Part shown: positions 16,036 to 23,610 of the stretch, piece by piece
Position numbering within the stretch: the stretch's first letter is position 1
Layout: the number at the start of each line of letters is the position of its first letter
Virus record (IMG/VR): IMGVR_UViG_3300032293_000269
Location: 1 to 27,478 of that record
Length of the DNA: 27,478 bases
Reading direction: 5' to 3' (one strand)
Origin: a virus
Notes under the pieces: generated by a model
The model's database searches: none
The model's input: the letters and a program-made list of their open reading frames with translations, nothing else
What the model was told of the DNA's origin: nothing
Translations under genes and position numbers: made by a program

Positions 16036-16252
16036 AATTGTATTTTATTAAGTTTTTAATTTTAATTATATCATAAGTATTATCTTCGCTTTTTTTACCT
16101 AATTTATATAAATTTATAGTGAAATCATCTTTTATTGATATTTCTAAGGAAACAAATCTATATCTTATTGTAGCTGATAAACAATAATTATATCTTATTA
16201 GTATTTTATTTATTGGAATAAATAAATAATTTAATATTTTTAATGTTTTCAT
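16028..16252 (-). CDS. Hypothetical protein, 74 aa
   Basis: It begins MKTLKILNYLFIPINKILIR and is rich in Ile, Tyr and Lys. The first 20 residues are apolar and basic and could be a membrane-anchoring helix; the rest alternates like beta strands. Third gene of the minus-strand cassette. No family recognised. Confidence 0.5.
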   Translation of the reverse strand: MKTLKILNYLFIPINKILIRYNYCLSATIRYRFVSLEISIKDDFTINLYKLGKKSEDNTYDIIKIKNLIKYNYE

Positions 16253-16255
16253 AAT

Positions 16256-16408
16256 TTATTTATTTTTTAAAAAATTTAAAGTATTAATACTAAAAACATA
16301 TTTAGCACCATCTTTAAACTCAAATAGTCCATATTTTTTATTATCACTTATTTCAATTAAAGTTCCTGTTTGACCGTTAGAGAATTTATATTTAGTTCCT
16401 ATTTCCAT
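16256..16408 (-). CDS. Small hypothetical protein, 50 aa
   Basis: Read on the minus strand from the ATG at 16408 to the TAA at 16256: it begins MEIGTKYKFSNGQTGTLIEI, has YGLFEFKDGAKYVF in the middle and ends FLKNK. The alternating pattern with G.T.....G suggests a small five-stranded beta barrel, SH3-like. It fits exactly between its neighbours (3-base gaps on both sides), which is strong support. Function unknown. Confidence 0.65.
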   Translation of the reverse strand: MEIGTKYKFSNGQTGTLIEISDNKKYGLFEFKDGAKYVFSINTLNFLKNK

Positions 16409-16411
16409 AAT

Positions 16412-16600
16412 TTATTTATTTTCTATTTCTTGTTTTACTTCTTCCCAATATTCTAACCTATCATAATAACCATCTGTATAATAAGCTTCTTCAATTAATT
16501 CATTAACTGATATTAATGAACATTGTTTTGCATCATATTTATTAGTTGATTGCATATATATTGAATTAAATAACTGTTCTGCTTTTTCTTTCGGTGTCAT
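16412..16600 (-). CDS. Conserved-type small phage protein, 62 aa
   Basis: It begins MTPKEKAEQLFNSIYMQSTN, has AKQCSLISVNELIEE in the middle and ends YWEEVKQEIENK. This helix pattern (PKEKA..L...., A..CA.I.VDEI..., YW..VK.EI) is one I associate with many Bacteroidota phages and prophages, always without known function. It is the first gene of the minus-strand cassette, behind a TATATTTG promoter element. Confidence 0.7.
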   Translation of the reverse strand: MTPKEKAEQLFNSIYMQSTNKYDAKQCSLISVNELIEEAYYTDGYYDRLEYWEEVKQEIENK

Positions 16601-16620
16601 ATTTTTTTTAATTATTTCTA

Positions 16621-16628
16621 CAAATATA
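16621..16628 (-). promoter_or_regulatory. Host-type -7 element of the minus-strand cassette
   Basis: CAAATATA on the plus strand is TATATTTG on the minus strand, a perfect TAnnTTTG, 20 bases before the start at 16600. I see no good TTTG -33 element at the usual spacing, so strength is uncertain. Confidence 0.6.
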
Positions 16629-16683
16629 CAAACTTATTTTATATAAAAAACATTTTAACATAACATTAACATTTATAAAAATA

Positions 16684-16719
16684 TAACAAACTATAATAAC
16701 TTTTATTTTAAAATAAAGT
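16684..16719 (+). promoter_or_regulatory. Candidate late promoter motif before scaffold and capsid, with palindrome
   Basis: TAACAA at 16684-16689, exactly 16 bases, then TTTTAAAATAAA at 16706-16717. The second half lies inside a near-perfect palindrome from 16699 to 16719 (ACTTT-T-ATTTT / AAAAT-AAAGT), which might be an operator or just AT-rich symmetry. It lies 25 bases before the scaffold gene start, in the intergenic region shared with the minus-strand cassette. Confidence 0.5.
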
Positions 16720-16742
16720 ATTTAACTAAATTAAATATAAAT

Positions 16743-17327
16743 ATGTCAAATGTAATTAATCAAATCAAAACCATTTTGGGTATGGAAGTAAAATTAGCCC
16801 AAATGAAGTTAGATAACGGAACGGTTTTAGAAGCTGAGGCTTTTGAAGCTGGTATGCCTGTTTTTATCGTTAACGAAGAAGATCGTATCGCTTTACCAGT
16901 TGGTGAGTACAAATTAGAAGATGGTACAATCTTAAAAGTTGATGAAGAAGGTATTATTGCTGCTATCGAAATGCCAGAAGAAGAAATGCCAGCTGCTGAA
17001 GAAGAAGTTGCATCTCCTGCTGAAGGTAATGAAGAAATGGCTGCTGAGGTTTCAACACCTAAAAAAGTTATCGAATCTACAATTAAAGAATCTCACTTTT
17101 CTAAAGAAGATGTAGATGCTTTAAAAGCAGAAATTGAAACTTTAAAAACTGAATTAGCTTCTTTAAAAGAAGTAAAAGAAGAAGAAGGTGTAGAATTATC
17201 TGCACAACCTTTAGTACACAACCCAGAAGCAACTTCTGAGGTTAAATTAAATCTATACTCACAAAGCAGAACTAGAAATACTTTTGATACTGTATTGAGT
17301 AAAATTGCAAACATTAATAATAACTAA
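16743..17327 (+). CDS. Putative scaffold or capsid assembly protein
   Basis: A 194-residue, strongly acidic protein directly before the major capsid gene. Residues 15-75 hold two related beta segments (MKLDNGTVLEAEAFEAGMPV and KLEDGTILKVDEEGII), then a Glu/Ala/Pro-rich linker (76-105) and a coiled coil at about 118-146 (VDALKAEIETLKTELASLKE). The C-terminal 40 residues contain basic positions (SQSRTRNTF) that may bind the capsid. Acidity, coil and position fit a scaffold, a likely substrate of the XkdF-like protease. Codons ending in C are more frequent here than in neighbours, suggesting high expression. Confidence 0.65.
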   Translation: MSNVINQIKTILGMEVKLAQMKLDNGTVLEAEAFEAGMPVFIVNEEDRIALPVGEYKLEDGTILKVDEEGIIAAIEMPEEEMPAAEEEVASPAEGNEEMAAEVSTPKKVIESTIKESHFSKEDVDALKAEIETLKTELASLKEVKEEEGVELSAQPLVHNPEATSEVKLNLYSQSRTRNTFDTVLSKIANINNN

Positions 17328-17344
17328 AATTAAACACTAAAAAA

Positions 17345-18298
17345 ATGGCTACTACAACGTCAATTACAACTACTTATGCTGGTGAATTTGCAGGTAAATA
17401 TATCTCTGCTGCATTATTATCAGCTTCTACTATCGAAAATGGTGGTATCGAAGTAAAACCAAACGTTAAATACAAAGAAGTAATTAAAAAACTTGCTACT
17501 GATGCAATCGTTAAAGATGCAACTTGTGATTTTGATGCTACTTCTACTGTAACTTTAACTGAAAGAATTTTACAACCAGAAGAGTTTCAAGTAAACTTAC
17601 AACTTTGTAAAAAAGATTTCAAATCTGATTGGGAAGCAGTACAAATGGGATATTCTGCATTTGACTCTATGCCACCAAGCTTTGCTGATTACATTTTATC
17701 TCACGTAGCTGCTAAAGTTGCTGAGAAAACAGAACAAAACATTTGGAGAGGTGTTAACGCTAACGCTGGAGAATTTGCAGGTTTCGCTACTTTGTTAGCT
17801 GCTGATGCTGCTTTACCTACTGCACAAGAAGTTGCTGGTACTACAGTTACTGCTGCAAACGTAATCACTGAATTAGGAAAAATCGTTGATGCACTTCCTG
17901 CTGCACTTTACGGGAAAGAAGATTTACATATCTATGTATCTCAAAATATTGCTAAAGCTTATGTAAGAGCATTAGGTGGTTTTGGAGCTTCTGGTTTAGG
18001 TGCTAATGGTACTAACTCTATGGGTACTCAATGGTGGAATAACGGATCACTTTCTTTTGATGGTGTAAAAATATTCGTTTGTAATGGTATGGCTGCTAAC
18101 ACTGCAATCGCTACTTTGAAATCTAACTTATATTTCGGTACAGGTTTATTAAACGACCTAAATACTGTTAAATTAATTGATATGGCAGATTTGGACGGAT
18201 CTGAGAACGTTAGAGTAGTAGCTAGATTTACTGCTGGTGTACAATACGGAAACGTACAAGATATCGTAACTTACGGAATCACTAACTCTGCTAACTAA
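17345..18298 (+). CDS. Major capsid protein (HK97 fold, putative)
   Basis: A 317-residue protein just after the scaffold. Visible pattern: VKPNVKYKEVIKKLATDAIV (38-57, E-loop-like region), LTERILQPEEFQVNLQLCKK (71-90), IWRGVNANAGEFAGFATLL, a helix with ITELGKIVDALPAALYGKED (spine-like), IYVSQNIAKAYVRALGG and the end VARFTAGVQYGNVQDIVTYG. Length, order and operon position fit a major capsid protein. Codon choice (ATC, AAC, TTC, GCT) is clearly biased compared with the rest of the window, as expected for the most abundant virion protein. A strong terminator follows. Confidence 0.88.
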   Translation: MATTTSITTTYAGEFAGKYISAALLSASTIENGGIEVKPNVKYKEVIKKLATDAIVKDATCDFDATSTVTLTERILQPEEFQVNLQLCKKDFKSDWEAVQMGYSAFDSMPPSFADYILSHVAAKVAEKTEQNIWRGVNANAGEFAGFATLLAADAALPTAQEVAGTTVTAANVITELGKIVDALPAALYGKEDLHIYVSQNIAKAYVRALGGFGASGLGANGTNSMGTQWWNNGSLSFDGVKIFVCNGMAANTAIATLKSNLYFGTGLLNDLNTVKLIDMADLDGSENVRVVARFTAGVQYGNVQDIVTYGITNSAN

Positions 18299-18320
18299 TA
18301 ATTAGTAAGATTAAACTTAA

Positions 18321-18354
18321 AAGGGTGGTGGAATAAACACCATCCTTTTTTTTT
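18321..18354 (+). terminator. Strong rho-independent terminator after capsid gene
   Basis: A 10-pair stem, AAGGGTGGTG (18321-18330) with CACCATCCTT (18338-18347, one G-T pair), loop GAATAAA, followed by a T run to 18354. It would limit the abundant capsid transcript. Confidence 0.9.
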
Positions 18355-18380
18355 ATTAATAACTTTAAAAAAACATATAT

Positions 18381-18908
18381 ATGGCTTGTGATATTTCATT
18401 AGGTAGAATTGAACCTTGTAAGGATTCAGTAGGTGGATTGAAAGCTGTTTATTTCGTAAATTATGGTGATGCTACAGGTTACACTTACAATGGCACTAAT
18501 ACAGATGTTATTGATGATGTAGCTGGTACTCCTACAGCTTATAAATACGATTTAAAAGGTGCTTCTACATTTACACAAAATATAAATAGTTCTAGGGAAA
18601 ATGGAACTACTTTCTTTGAGCAAGTATTAGCTCTTACATTTAAAAAATTATCTATTGTAGATAACAAACAACTTAAATTGATGGCTTATGGCCGTCCACA
18701 AGTTATTGTTGAAGATAACAATGGTAATTTCTTTTATGCAGGATTAAAACACGGAATGGATGTAACAGGTGGTACTATTGTAACAGGTGGTGCTATGGGA
18801 GATCTTTCTGGGTATACTTTAACTTTAACAGGTATGGAACCAGTACCAGCTAACTTTATCGGAGATACTTTAGCAGGTGCAGGGTTTACTGTTGTTGTTG
18901 GATCTTAA
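18381..18908 (+). CDS. Putative major tail tube protein
   Basis: A 175-residue protein. GRIEPCKDSVGGLKAVYFVN (8-27), YKYDLKGASTFTQNINSSRE and NGTTFFEQVLALTFKKL, then MAYGRPQVIVEDNNGN, GMDVTGGTIVTGGAMGDLSG and YTLTLTGMEPVPANF. The strand-helix-strand pattern and size suit a tail tube subunit; I associate these motifs with abundant virion proteins of Bacteroidota siphophages. It sits alone between two terminators, consistent with separate high-level expression. The tube role is inferred from size, pattern and absence of a better candidate. Confidence 0.65.
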   Translation: MACDISLGRIEPCKDSVGGLKAVYFVNYGDATGYTYNGTNTDVIDDVAGTPTAYKYDLKGASTFTQNINSSRENGTTFFEQVLALTFKKLSIVDNKQLKLMAYGRPQVIVEDNNGNFFYAGLKHGMDVTGGTIVTGGAMGDLSGYTLTLTGMEPVPANFIGDTLAGAGFTVVVGS

Positions 18909-18931
18909 TATTTAATTATATTACTTTTAAA

Positions 18932-18957
18932 GGGTGGCTTTTTGCTACCCTTTTTTT
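18932..18957 (+). terminator. Rho-independent terminator, GGGTGGC/GCTACCC
   Basis: Stem GGGTGGC (18932-18938) and GCTACCC (18944-18950), loop TTTTT, then seven T residues. Confidence 0.88.
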
Positions 18958-18961
18958 GTTA

Positions 18962-18996
18962 TAACAAATTTGTAGTTTTTTAATTTTTAAAATAAA
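18962..18996 (+). promoter_or_regulatory. Candidate late promoter motif before portal unit
   Basis: TAACAA at 18962-18967, exactly 16 bases, then TTTTTAAAATAAA at 18984-18996, three bases before the ATG at 19000. It starts right after a terminator. TTTG is present at 18969-18972 but is not placed as a standard -33 or -7 element. Confidence 0.5.
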
Positions 18997-18999
18997 ACA

Positions 19000-19329
19000 A
19001 TGATAATACTAAAAGAACAAGTAGGAGTACAAACATTACGATTTATTGTAAATGGTACTACTGCTACTTCTATAGTTTTGATTGATGAAGAAACTGATGT
19101 AGAAACAGAAGTTAATTGTACGTTTACTGCTTCTAAATACTATATTCAAACTAGCGTAGCTTTAGATGTTTTAGAAAATAAATACTATACTATTAAAGTT
19201 AAAAATAATTCTAATGTAGTTTATACAGGTTTAGCTTTTTGCACTAACCAAACTATAGCAGATTATACTATAAATAAAGATGCTTATGTAGAGCATACTA
19301 CAGATAACGAATTTATAATTTATGAATAA
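19000..19329 (+). CDS. Hypothetical virion-associated protein, 109 aa
   Basis: A beta-rich protein resembling an immunoglobulin-like domain: LRFIVNGTTATSIVLIDEET, then TASKYYIQTSVALDVLENKY and YTIKVKNNSNVVYTGLAF. It begins the portal unit and overlaps the portal gene by 8 bases. Possible small structural or decoration protein; family not recognised. Confidence 0.55.
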   Translation: MIILKEQVGVQTLRFIVNGTTATSIVLIDEETDVETEVNCTFTASKYYIQTSVALDVLENKYYTIKVKNNSNVVYTGLAFCTNQTIADYTINKDAYVEHTTDNEFIIYE

Positions 19330-21112
19330 CATACACATTTTAAATTTAAGTGCTTATACATCTCCTATAATAGAAGAAAGCAAAAATAAAGATTTTGTAC
19401 AATACGGAACTGATAACAATTACTTTCAGTACTTAATTGATAGATATCTTTATTCTAATACTAACCACGCTATTATTACTGGTGTTACCAATATGATATA
19501 TGGTAAAGGTATTTCTGCAACTGATTCGAATAGAAAACCTGATCAGTATGCACAAATGATGTCTATTATAAAAGGAGATTGCTTAAAGAAAGTAGCTTTA
19601 GAAAGAAAATTATTAGGTATGGCTTCTATGCAAGTTATTTACTCAAAAGGTAAAGTAACTAGAATAGATCATTTTCCTATGAATACTTTAAGAGCTGAAA
19701 AATGTAACGATAAAGGAGAAGTTGAAGCTTGGTACTATCACCACGATTGGACTAAATACAGAAATGGAGATGTTTTAAAACGTATTCCTGCTTTTGGTTT
19801 TGGTAATGGTAATGAAGTAGAAATTTATGTTATTAAACCTTATGTATCAGGGTATCATTATTACACTCCTATAGATTATAGTGGTGCTTTACCTTATGCT
19901 AAATTAGAAGAAGAGATTGCAGATTATTTGATTAATGATGTAATGAATGGTTTTAGTGGTACTAAAGTAATTAATTTCAATAACAATATACCACCAGAAG
20001 AAAAAAGACAAGAAATTGCAAATGATGTTAAGCGTAAATTAACAGGTGCTAAAGGAGATAAAGTAATTGTATCTTTTAATGCTTCACAAGAAAACAAAAC
20101 TACTGTAGATGATATTCCTTTAAACGATGCACCTGCACACTACGAATACCTTTCTACTGAATGTTTTGAAAAGTTAATTGTAGGCCATAGAGTAACAAGC
20201 CCTATGTTATTAGGAATTAGAGATACAGGTGGTGGTTTAAGTAATAATGCAGATGAAATTGAAACTGCAACTAGATTATTTGATAATATTGTTATCAGAC
20301 CATACCAAATAGAAATAATAGATGCCTTAGATGTTATTTTAGCAGTTAATGGTATATCATTAAACTTATATTTTAAAACTATACAACCTTTAGATTTTAT
20401 TGATGTTAATACTGCTAATGCTACAACTAACGAGGAAGAAACTGGTATCAAAATGTCTAAATTATGCTGTGCAAGTGATAAGGATACTTCTGTGGATATA
20501 GCAGATAGTTTAATTAGCAAAGGTGAAACTTTAGGTGCAGAATGGGTACTAATTGACGAAAGCGAAGTAGACCAAGATTTAGAAGATGAATTAGATGCTG
20601 AAATAGATTTTTTAAATCAAAAAAGTAAAAAAGATAAAAATTTACTTTCTAAAATGTTAGATTTAGCTTCTACTATTATTGCAAGACCTAACTCAAAATC
20701 TTCACAAGATAAAAATATTGACGGAATTAAATTCATTACACGCTACAAATATAGTGGTGATTTAGTAGGGGAAAGAGAATTTTGCAATAGAATGTTAAAA
20801 GCTGATAAACTTTATAGAAAAGAAGATATCAAACAAACTTCTTCTAATGAAGTGAATCCAGGTCAAGGACACAATGGTAATAATTACGATTTATTCCTTT
20901 ACAAAGGTGGAGTTAATTGTAAGCACAAATGGTTAAGACAAACTTATGTTTCTTTTGAGAATGTAAATATAGATGTAACTAACCCTAATGCTACAACTAT
21001 TTCTACTAATAAAGCTGAAAAATATGGATATAGAGTAAGAAACCCAAAAGAAGTATCTATGAAACCTTACGATATGCCAAATAACGGACACCACCCAAAT
21101 TATAAAAAATAG
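19322..21112 (+). CDS. Portal protein with extra C-terminal domain
   Basis: A 596-residue protein. Residues 1-430 show the portal pattern: FVQYGTDNNYFQYLIDRYLY (25-44), a conserved-looking core with LLGMASMQVIYSKGKVTRID, VIVSFNASQENKTTVDDIPL, VGHRVTSPMLLGIRD (287-301) and RLFDNIVIRPYQIEIIDALD (318-337). It forms the ring at the capsid vertex through which DNA passes. Residues 468-596 are an additional domain: FITRYKYSG, REFCNRML, YRKEDI, YDLFLYKGGVNCKHKWLRQT with C533, H535 and W537. This type of domain can also occur at the end of phage protease or head morphogenesis proteins. A linker with many Asp/Glu and Lys lies between. Confidence 0.88.
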   Translation: MNNIHILNLSAYTSPIIEESKNKDFVQYGTDNNYFQYLIDRYLYSNTNHAIITGVTNMIYGKGISATDSNRKPDQYAQMMSIIKGDCLKKVALERKLLGMASMQVIYSKGKVTRIDHFPMNTLRAEKCNDKGEVEAWYYHHDWTKYRNGDVLKRIPAFGFGNGNEVEIYVIKPYVSGYHYYTPIDYSGALPYAKLEEEIADYLINDVMNGFSGTKVINFNNNIPPEEKRQEIANDVKRKLTGAKGDKVIVSFNASQENKTTVDDIPLNDAPAHYEYLSTECFEKLIVGHRVTSPMLLGIRDTGGGLSNNADEIETATRLFDNIVIRPYQIEIIDALDVILAVNGISLNLYFKTIQPLDFIDVNTANATTNEEETGIKMSKLCCASDKDTSVDIADSLISKGETLGAEWVLIDESEVDQDLEDELDAEIDFLNQKSKKDKNLLSKMLDLASTIIARPNSKSSQDKNIDGIKFITRYKYSGDLVGEREFCNRMLKADKLYRKEDIKQTSSNEVNPGQGHNGNNYDLFLYKGGVNCKHKWLRQTYVSFENVNIDVTNPNATTISTNKAEKYGYRVRNPKEVSMKPYDMPNNGHHPNYKK

Positions 21113-21114
21113 AT

Positions 21115-21627
21115 ATGGCTTACGCACTATTAATAAGTACAGAGGATGTAAAAAAGTTTACTATACTAAATGGCAATTTAGATGTAGACGATTTTATTCA
21201 ATATATAAAGATAGCACAGGATATTACTATACAAAATTATTTAGGAACTGATTTATATAATAAGTTTCAAACTTTAATTATTGATGGTGATATTAACGAT
21301 GCAGAGTTTTTAAAGTATAAAACGCTTTTAACTACCTATATTAAACCAATGTTAATACACTGGAGTATGGTTCACTATTTACCTTTTGCAGCTTATACAA
21401 TAGCTAATAAAGGTGTTTACAAACATAACTCGGAAAACTCTACTAATGTAGAAAAAAACGAAATAGATTATTTAGTAGAAAAAGAGAGAGATATAGCAGA
21501 ACACTATACACAACGCTTTATTGATTATATGTGTTTTCAGCAATCAGAGTTCCCAGAATATAATTCTAATTCAAATGATGATATGAACCCTGATACTAAT
21601 AATTTTTATGGATCTTGGGTTTTGTAA
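21115..21627 (+). CDS. Head-tail connector (DUF6712-like)
   Basis: A 170-residue helical protein directly after the portal: LLISTEDVKKFTILNGNLD (5-23), FIQYIKIAQDITIQNYLGTD (27-46), KPMLIHWSMVHYLPFAAYTI, ANKGVYKHNSENS and a C-terminal helix with YTQRFIDYM. This agrees with a connector (adaptor) family common in Bacteroidota phages, similar in role to gp6/gp15 adaptors that bind under the portal ring. Confidence 0.75.
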   Translation: MAYALLISTEDVKKFTILNGNLDVDDFIQYIKIAQDITIQNYLGTDLYNKFQTLIIDGDINDAEFLKYKTLLTTYIKPMLIHWSMVHYLPFAAYTIANKGVYKHNSENSTNVEKNEIDYLVEKERDIAEHYTQRFIDYMCFQQSEFPEYNSNSNDDMNPDTNNFYGSWVL

Positions 21628-21726
21628 ATGGAGAAAAAAAGAAAAAAAGTAGGTAACTATAAACCTAAAGAAGAAAACAAGCAAAAGCTAGAATTATTTT
21701 TAAAAAAAATACAAAATAACAAATAA
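21628..21726 (+). CDS. Very small lysine-rich protein, 32 aa
   Basis: It begins MEKKRKKVGNYKPKEENKQK directly after the connector stop and ends in a TAATG overlap with the fibre gene. Very basic, single helix likely. The precise fit between two genes supports translation. It might bind DNA at the head vertex; function unknown. Confidence 0.5.
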   Translation: MEKKRKKVGNYKPKEENKQKLELFLKKIQNNK

Positions 21727-23429
21727 TGGCAACAATATTACCAATAGGAATAGGGTTTATACCAAATGATGGAGCTGGAGATACAATAAGAGATGCGTTT
21801 GATAAATGTAATCAAAATTTCAATGCGTTAAATGTAAATTCGGAAAATATAATGACACAAGAAGTAAAAGCAGCTGTTGCTTTAACTAAAGGTCAAGCTG
21901 TTTATATAAGTGGTGCTTCTAGTGGAACTGCTTTAGTGAATAAAGCTTCAAATGTATCTGATGCACTTTCGAATAAAACATTAGGTCTTATTACTACAAA
22001 TTTATCAATAAATGATGTTGGAACAGTAATTACAGAGGGTATTCTTTCTGGTTTAAATACTTCTAGTGCAACTGCTGGAGATCCTGTATGGTTAGGTGTC
22101 AATGGTGCTTTGCTTTATGGTATTGCAAATAAACCATTATCACCAAATAATTTAGTTCTTATTGGTTATGTATTAAGAGTAAATGCAAGTACTGGTAGTA
22201 TTTATGTAAAGGTTAAAGTTGGTTTTGAATTAGAAGAACTTGATAATGTATTAATAACAAGTCCTATATCGGATCAATCTATTTTTTATAATTATGGTAC
22301 TGGATTATGGACAAATAAAGATTTAGCAACTATAAATGGAAATTCAATAGTTGGTGGTGGAGATATTGCTACTGGTACTGTTACTAGTGGTGGAAGTGGT
22401 GGTTATATAGCTAAATTTGATACTTCTGATAATATTGTTGATAGTCCTTTGTATGTAGATACTCCAAATATTGGGTTAGGAACTAATTTTATGACTGCTA
22501 AATTTGATGTTTTAGGTGATGGTAGTTCTGGAGATAGTTTAATGGCATTAAGAAATAACGATAGCTTTGATTTATTTAGAGTTACAACAGATTTTGATTC
22601 ACAAAATTTTGAAGTTAAATTTGGCGAAGTAGGTCAACAATTTAATTTACCATATTTTAAAATGGATCAAACTACAAGTTATTTTGATAAAACTTATTTA
22701 GGTATTGGTCAAACTAATCCTAGTTGTGCGCTTGATGTAGCTGGAGATATAAAATCTAATTCAGTAATTTATGATGGATATGGTGGAAATTCTAATATTT
22801 GGAATGCAAAACAAGATGCTTTAGTTAGTGGAAGTAATATTAAAACAGTTAATGGTCTTTCACTTTTAGGATCTGGTGGTATTAATATAAGTGTACCGAT
22901 CAAAGGAACACACGGGTTTGTTCTAGTACCTACTGGCAGTGGTATGTCTTATAGTCAAAGTTTAAATGGCGGTGGTTTTAGTGTTCTTGCTGGAGTAGCA
23001 AATAGAATGCATTTAGCACCTATAATTTTTAATACTACTATTACTACAATTTCATTATCTATACAAGTTACCTCAGCTGTTGCAAGTGCAGTAATTAGGC
23101 TTTTGCTTTATAGTAATGTAAATGGAAGACCAAGTGCAAAACTTTGGGAAAGTGCCAATTTAGATTGTGGATCAAATGGTGTTAAAACTGCAACACTTAG
23201 TACTACTTTAATTGAAGGTGTAACTTATTGGATAGGAGTACATCATTCAAGTACTGCTCAAACTTATGCTTTACAAACAACTCAATTATTGCCTTTATAT
23301 AATGTTCAAGGGGCTCAAACTATAAGTTCATATCACTTAACAGCAGCTATTGGATCTGCACCAGCTACAATTACAAGTGGTTTAACTGGGTTTACTGGAT
23401 CAATTCCTATGGCAGTTATTAATGTATAA
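21726..23429 (+). CDS. Tail fibre or receptor-binding protein
   Basis: A 567-residue protein. It starts with IPNDGAGDTIRDAFDKCNQN (12-31), a common virion-attachment opening of fibre proteins. Residues 46-176 match a beta domain frequent in phage fibres (VALTKGQAVYISGASSG, VITEGILSGLNTS, GDPVWLGVNGALLYGIAN). The pattern INGNSIVGGGDI occurs at 203-214 and a relative, VNGLSLLGSGGI, at 375-386. LGIGQTNPSCALDVAGDIKS (325-344) is typical of trimeric fibre shafts. The end (about 390-567) is a beta-sandwich-like head, the probable receptor-binding part. It is followed by a short gap and the lysis cassette. Confidence 0.78.
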   Translation: MATILPIGIGFIPNDGAGDTIRDAFDKCNQNFNALNVNSENIMTQEVKAAVALTKGQAVYISGASSGTALVNKASNVSDALSNKTLGLITTNLSINDVGTVITEGILSGLNTSSATAGDPVWLGVNGALLYGIANKPLSPNNLVLIGYVLRVNASTGSIYVKVKVGFELEELDNVLITSPISDQSIFYNYGTGLWTNKDLATINGNSIVGGGDIATGTVTSGGSGGYIAKFDTSDNIVDSPLYVDTPNIGLGTNFMTAKFDVLGDGSSGDSLMALRNNDSFDLFRVTTDFDSQNFEVKFGEVGQQFNLPYFKMDQTTSYFDKTYLGIGQTNPSCALDVAGDIKSNSVIYDGYGGNSNIWNAKQDALVSGSNIKTVNGLSLLGSGGINISVPIKGTHGFVLVPTGSGMSYSQSLNGGGFSVLAGVANRMHLAPIIFNTTITTISLSIQVTSAVASAVIRLLLYSNVNGRPSAKLWESANLDCGSNGVKTATLSTTLIEGVTYWIGVHHSSTAQTYALQTTQLLPLYNVQGAQTISSYHLTAAIGSAPATITSGLTGFTGSIPMAVINV

Positions 23430-23445
23430 TATTAAATAAATAAAA

Positions 23446-23610
23446 ATGGCAAAAGTAAGACACGAAATTTATGACGATAATGGACTTGTTGAAGTTCAAT
23501 ATATAGAAGTAGAAGATACTCCTGTAGAAGATACTTTAAAGCAAAAAGAAGCTGAGTTATTAGCTATCTATGAAGAAATAAAAAAATTAAAAGGTGAAAT
23601 CATATCTTAG
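23446..23610 (+). CDS. Small acidic protein, 54 aa
   Basis: It begins MAKVRHEIYDDNGLVEVQYI, then an acidic stretch and a C-terminal helix with KQKEAELLAIYEEIKKLKGE. It overlaps the holin gene by 17 bases. Small proteins of this kind, a strand-rich head and a short coil, are often found between fibre and lysis genes; the function is unknown. It could be a fibre accessory protein. Confidence 0.6.
   Translation: MAKVRHEIYDDNGLVEVQYIEVEDTPVEDTLKQKEAELLAIYEEIKKLKGEIIS

Noticed and set aside
20490-20499. TGTGGATAT, close to a DnaA box
   Set aside because: Single inexact match inside the portal gene; expected by chance.
20140-20520. Open frame of 126 codons on the minus strand
   Set aside because: Fully antisense to the portal core; Ser/Ile-rich shadow translation with no start signals.
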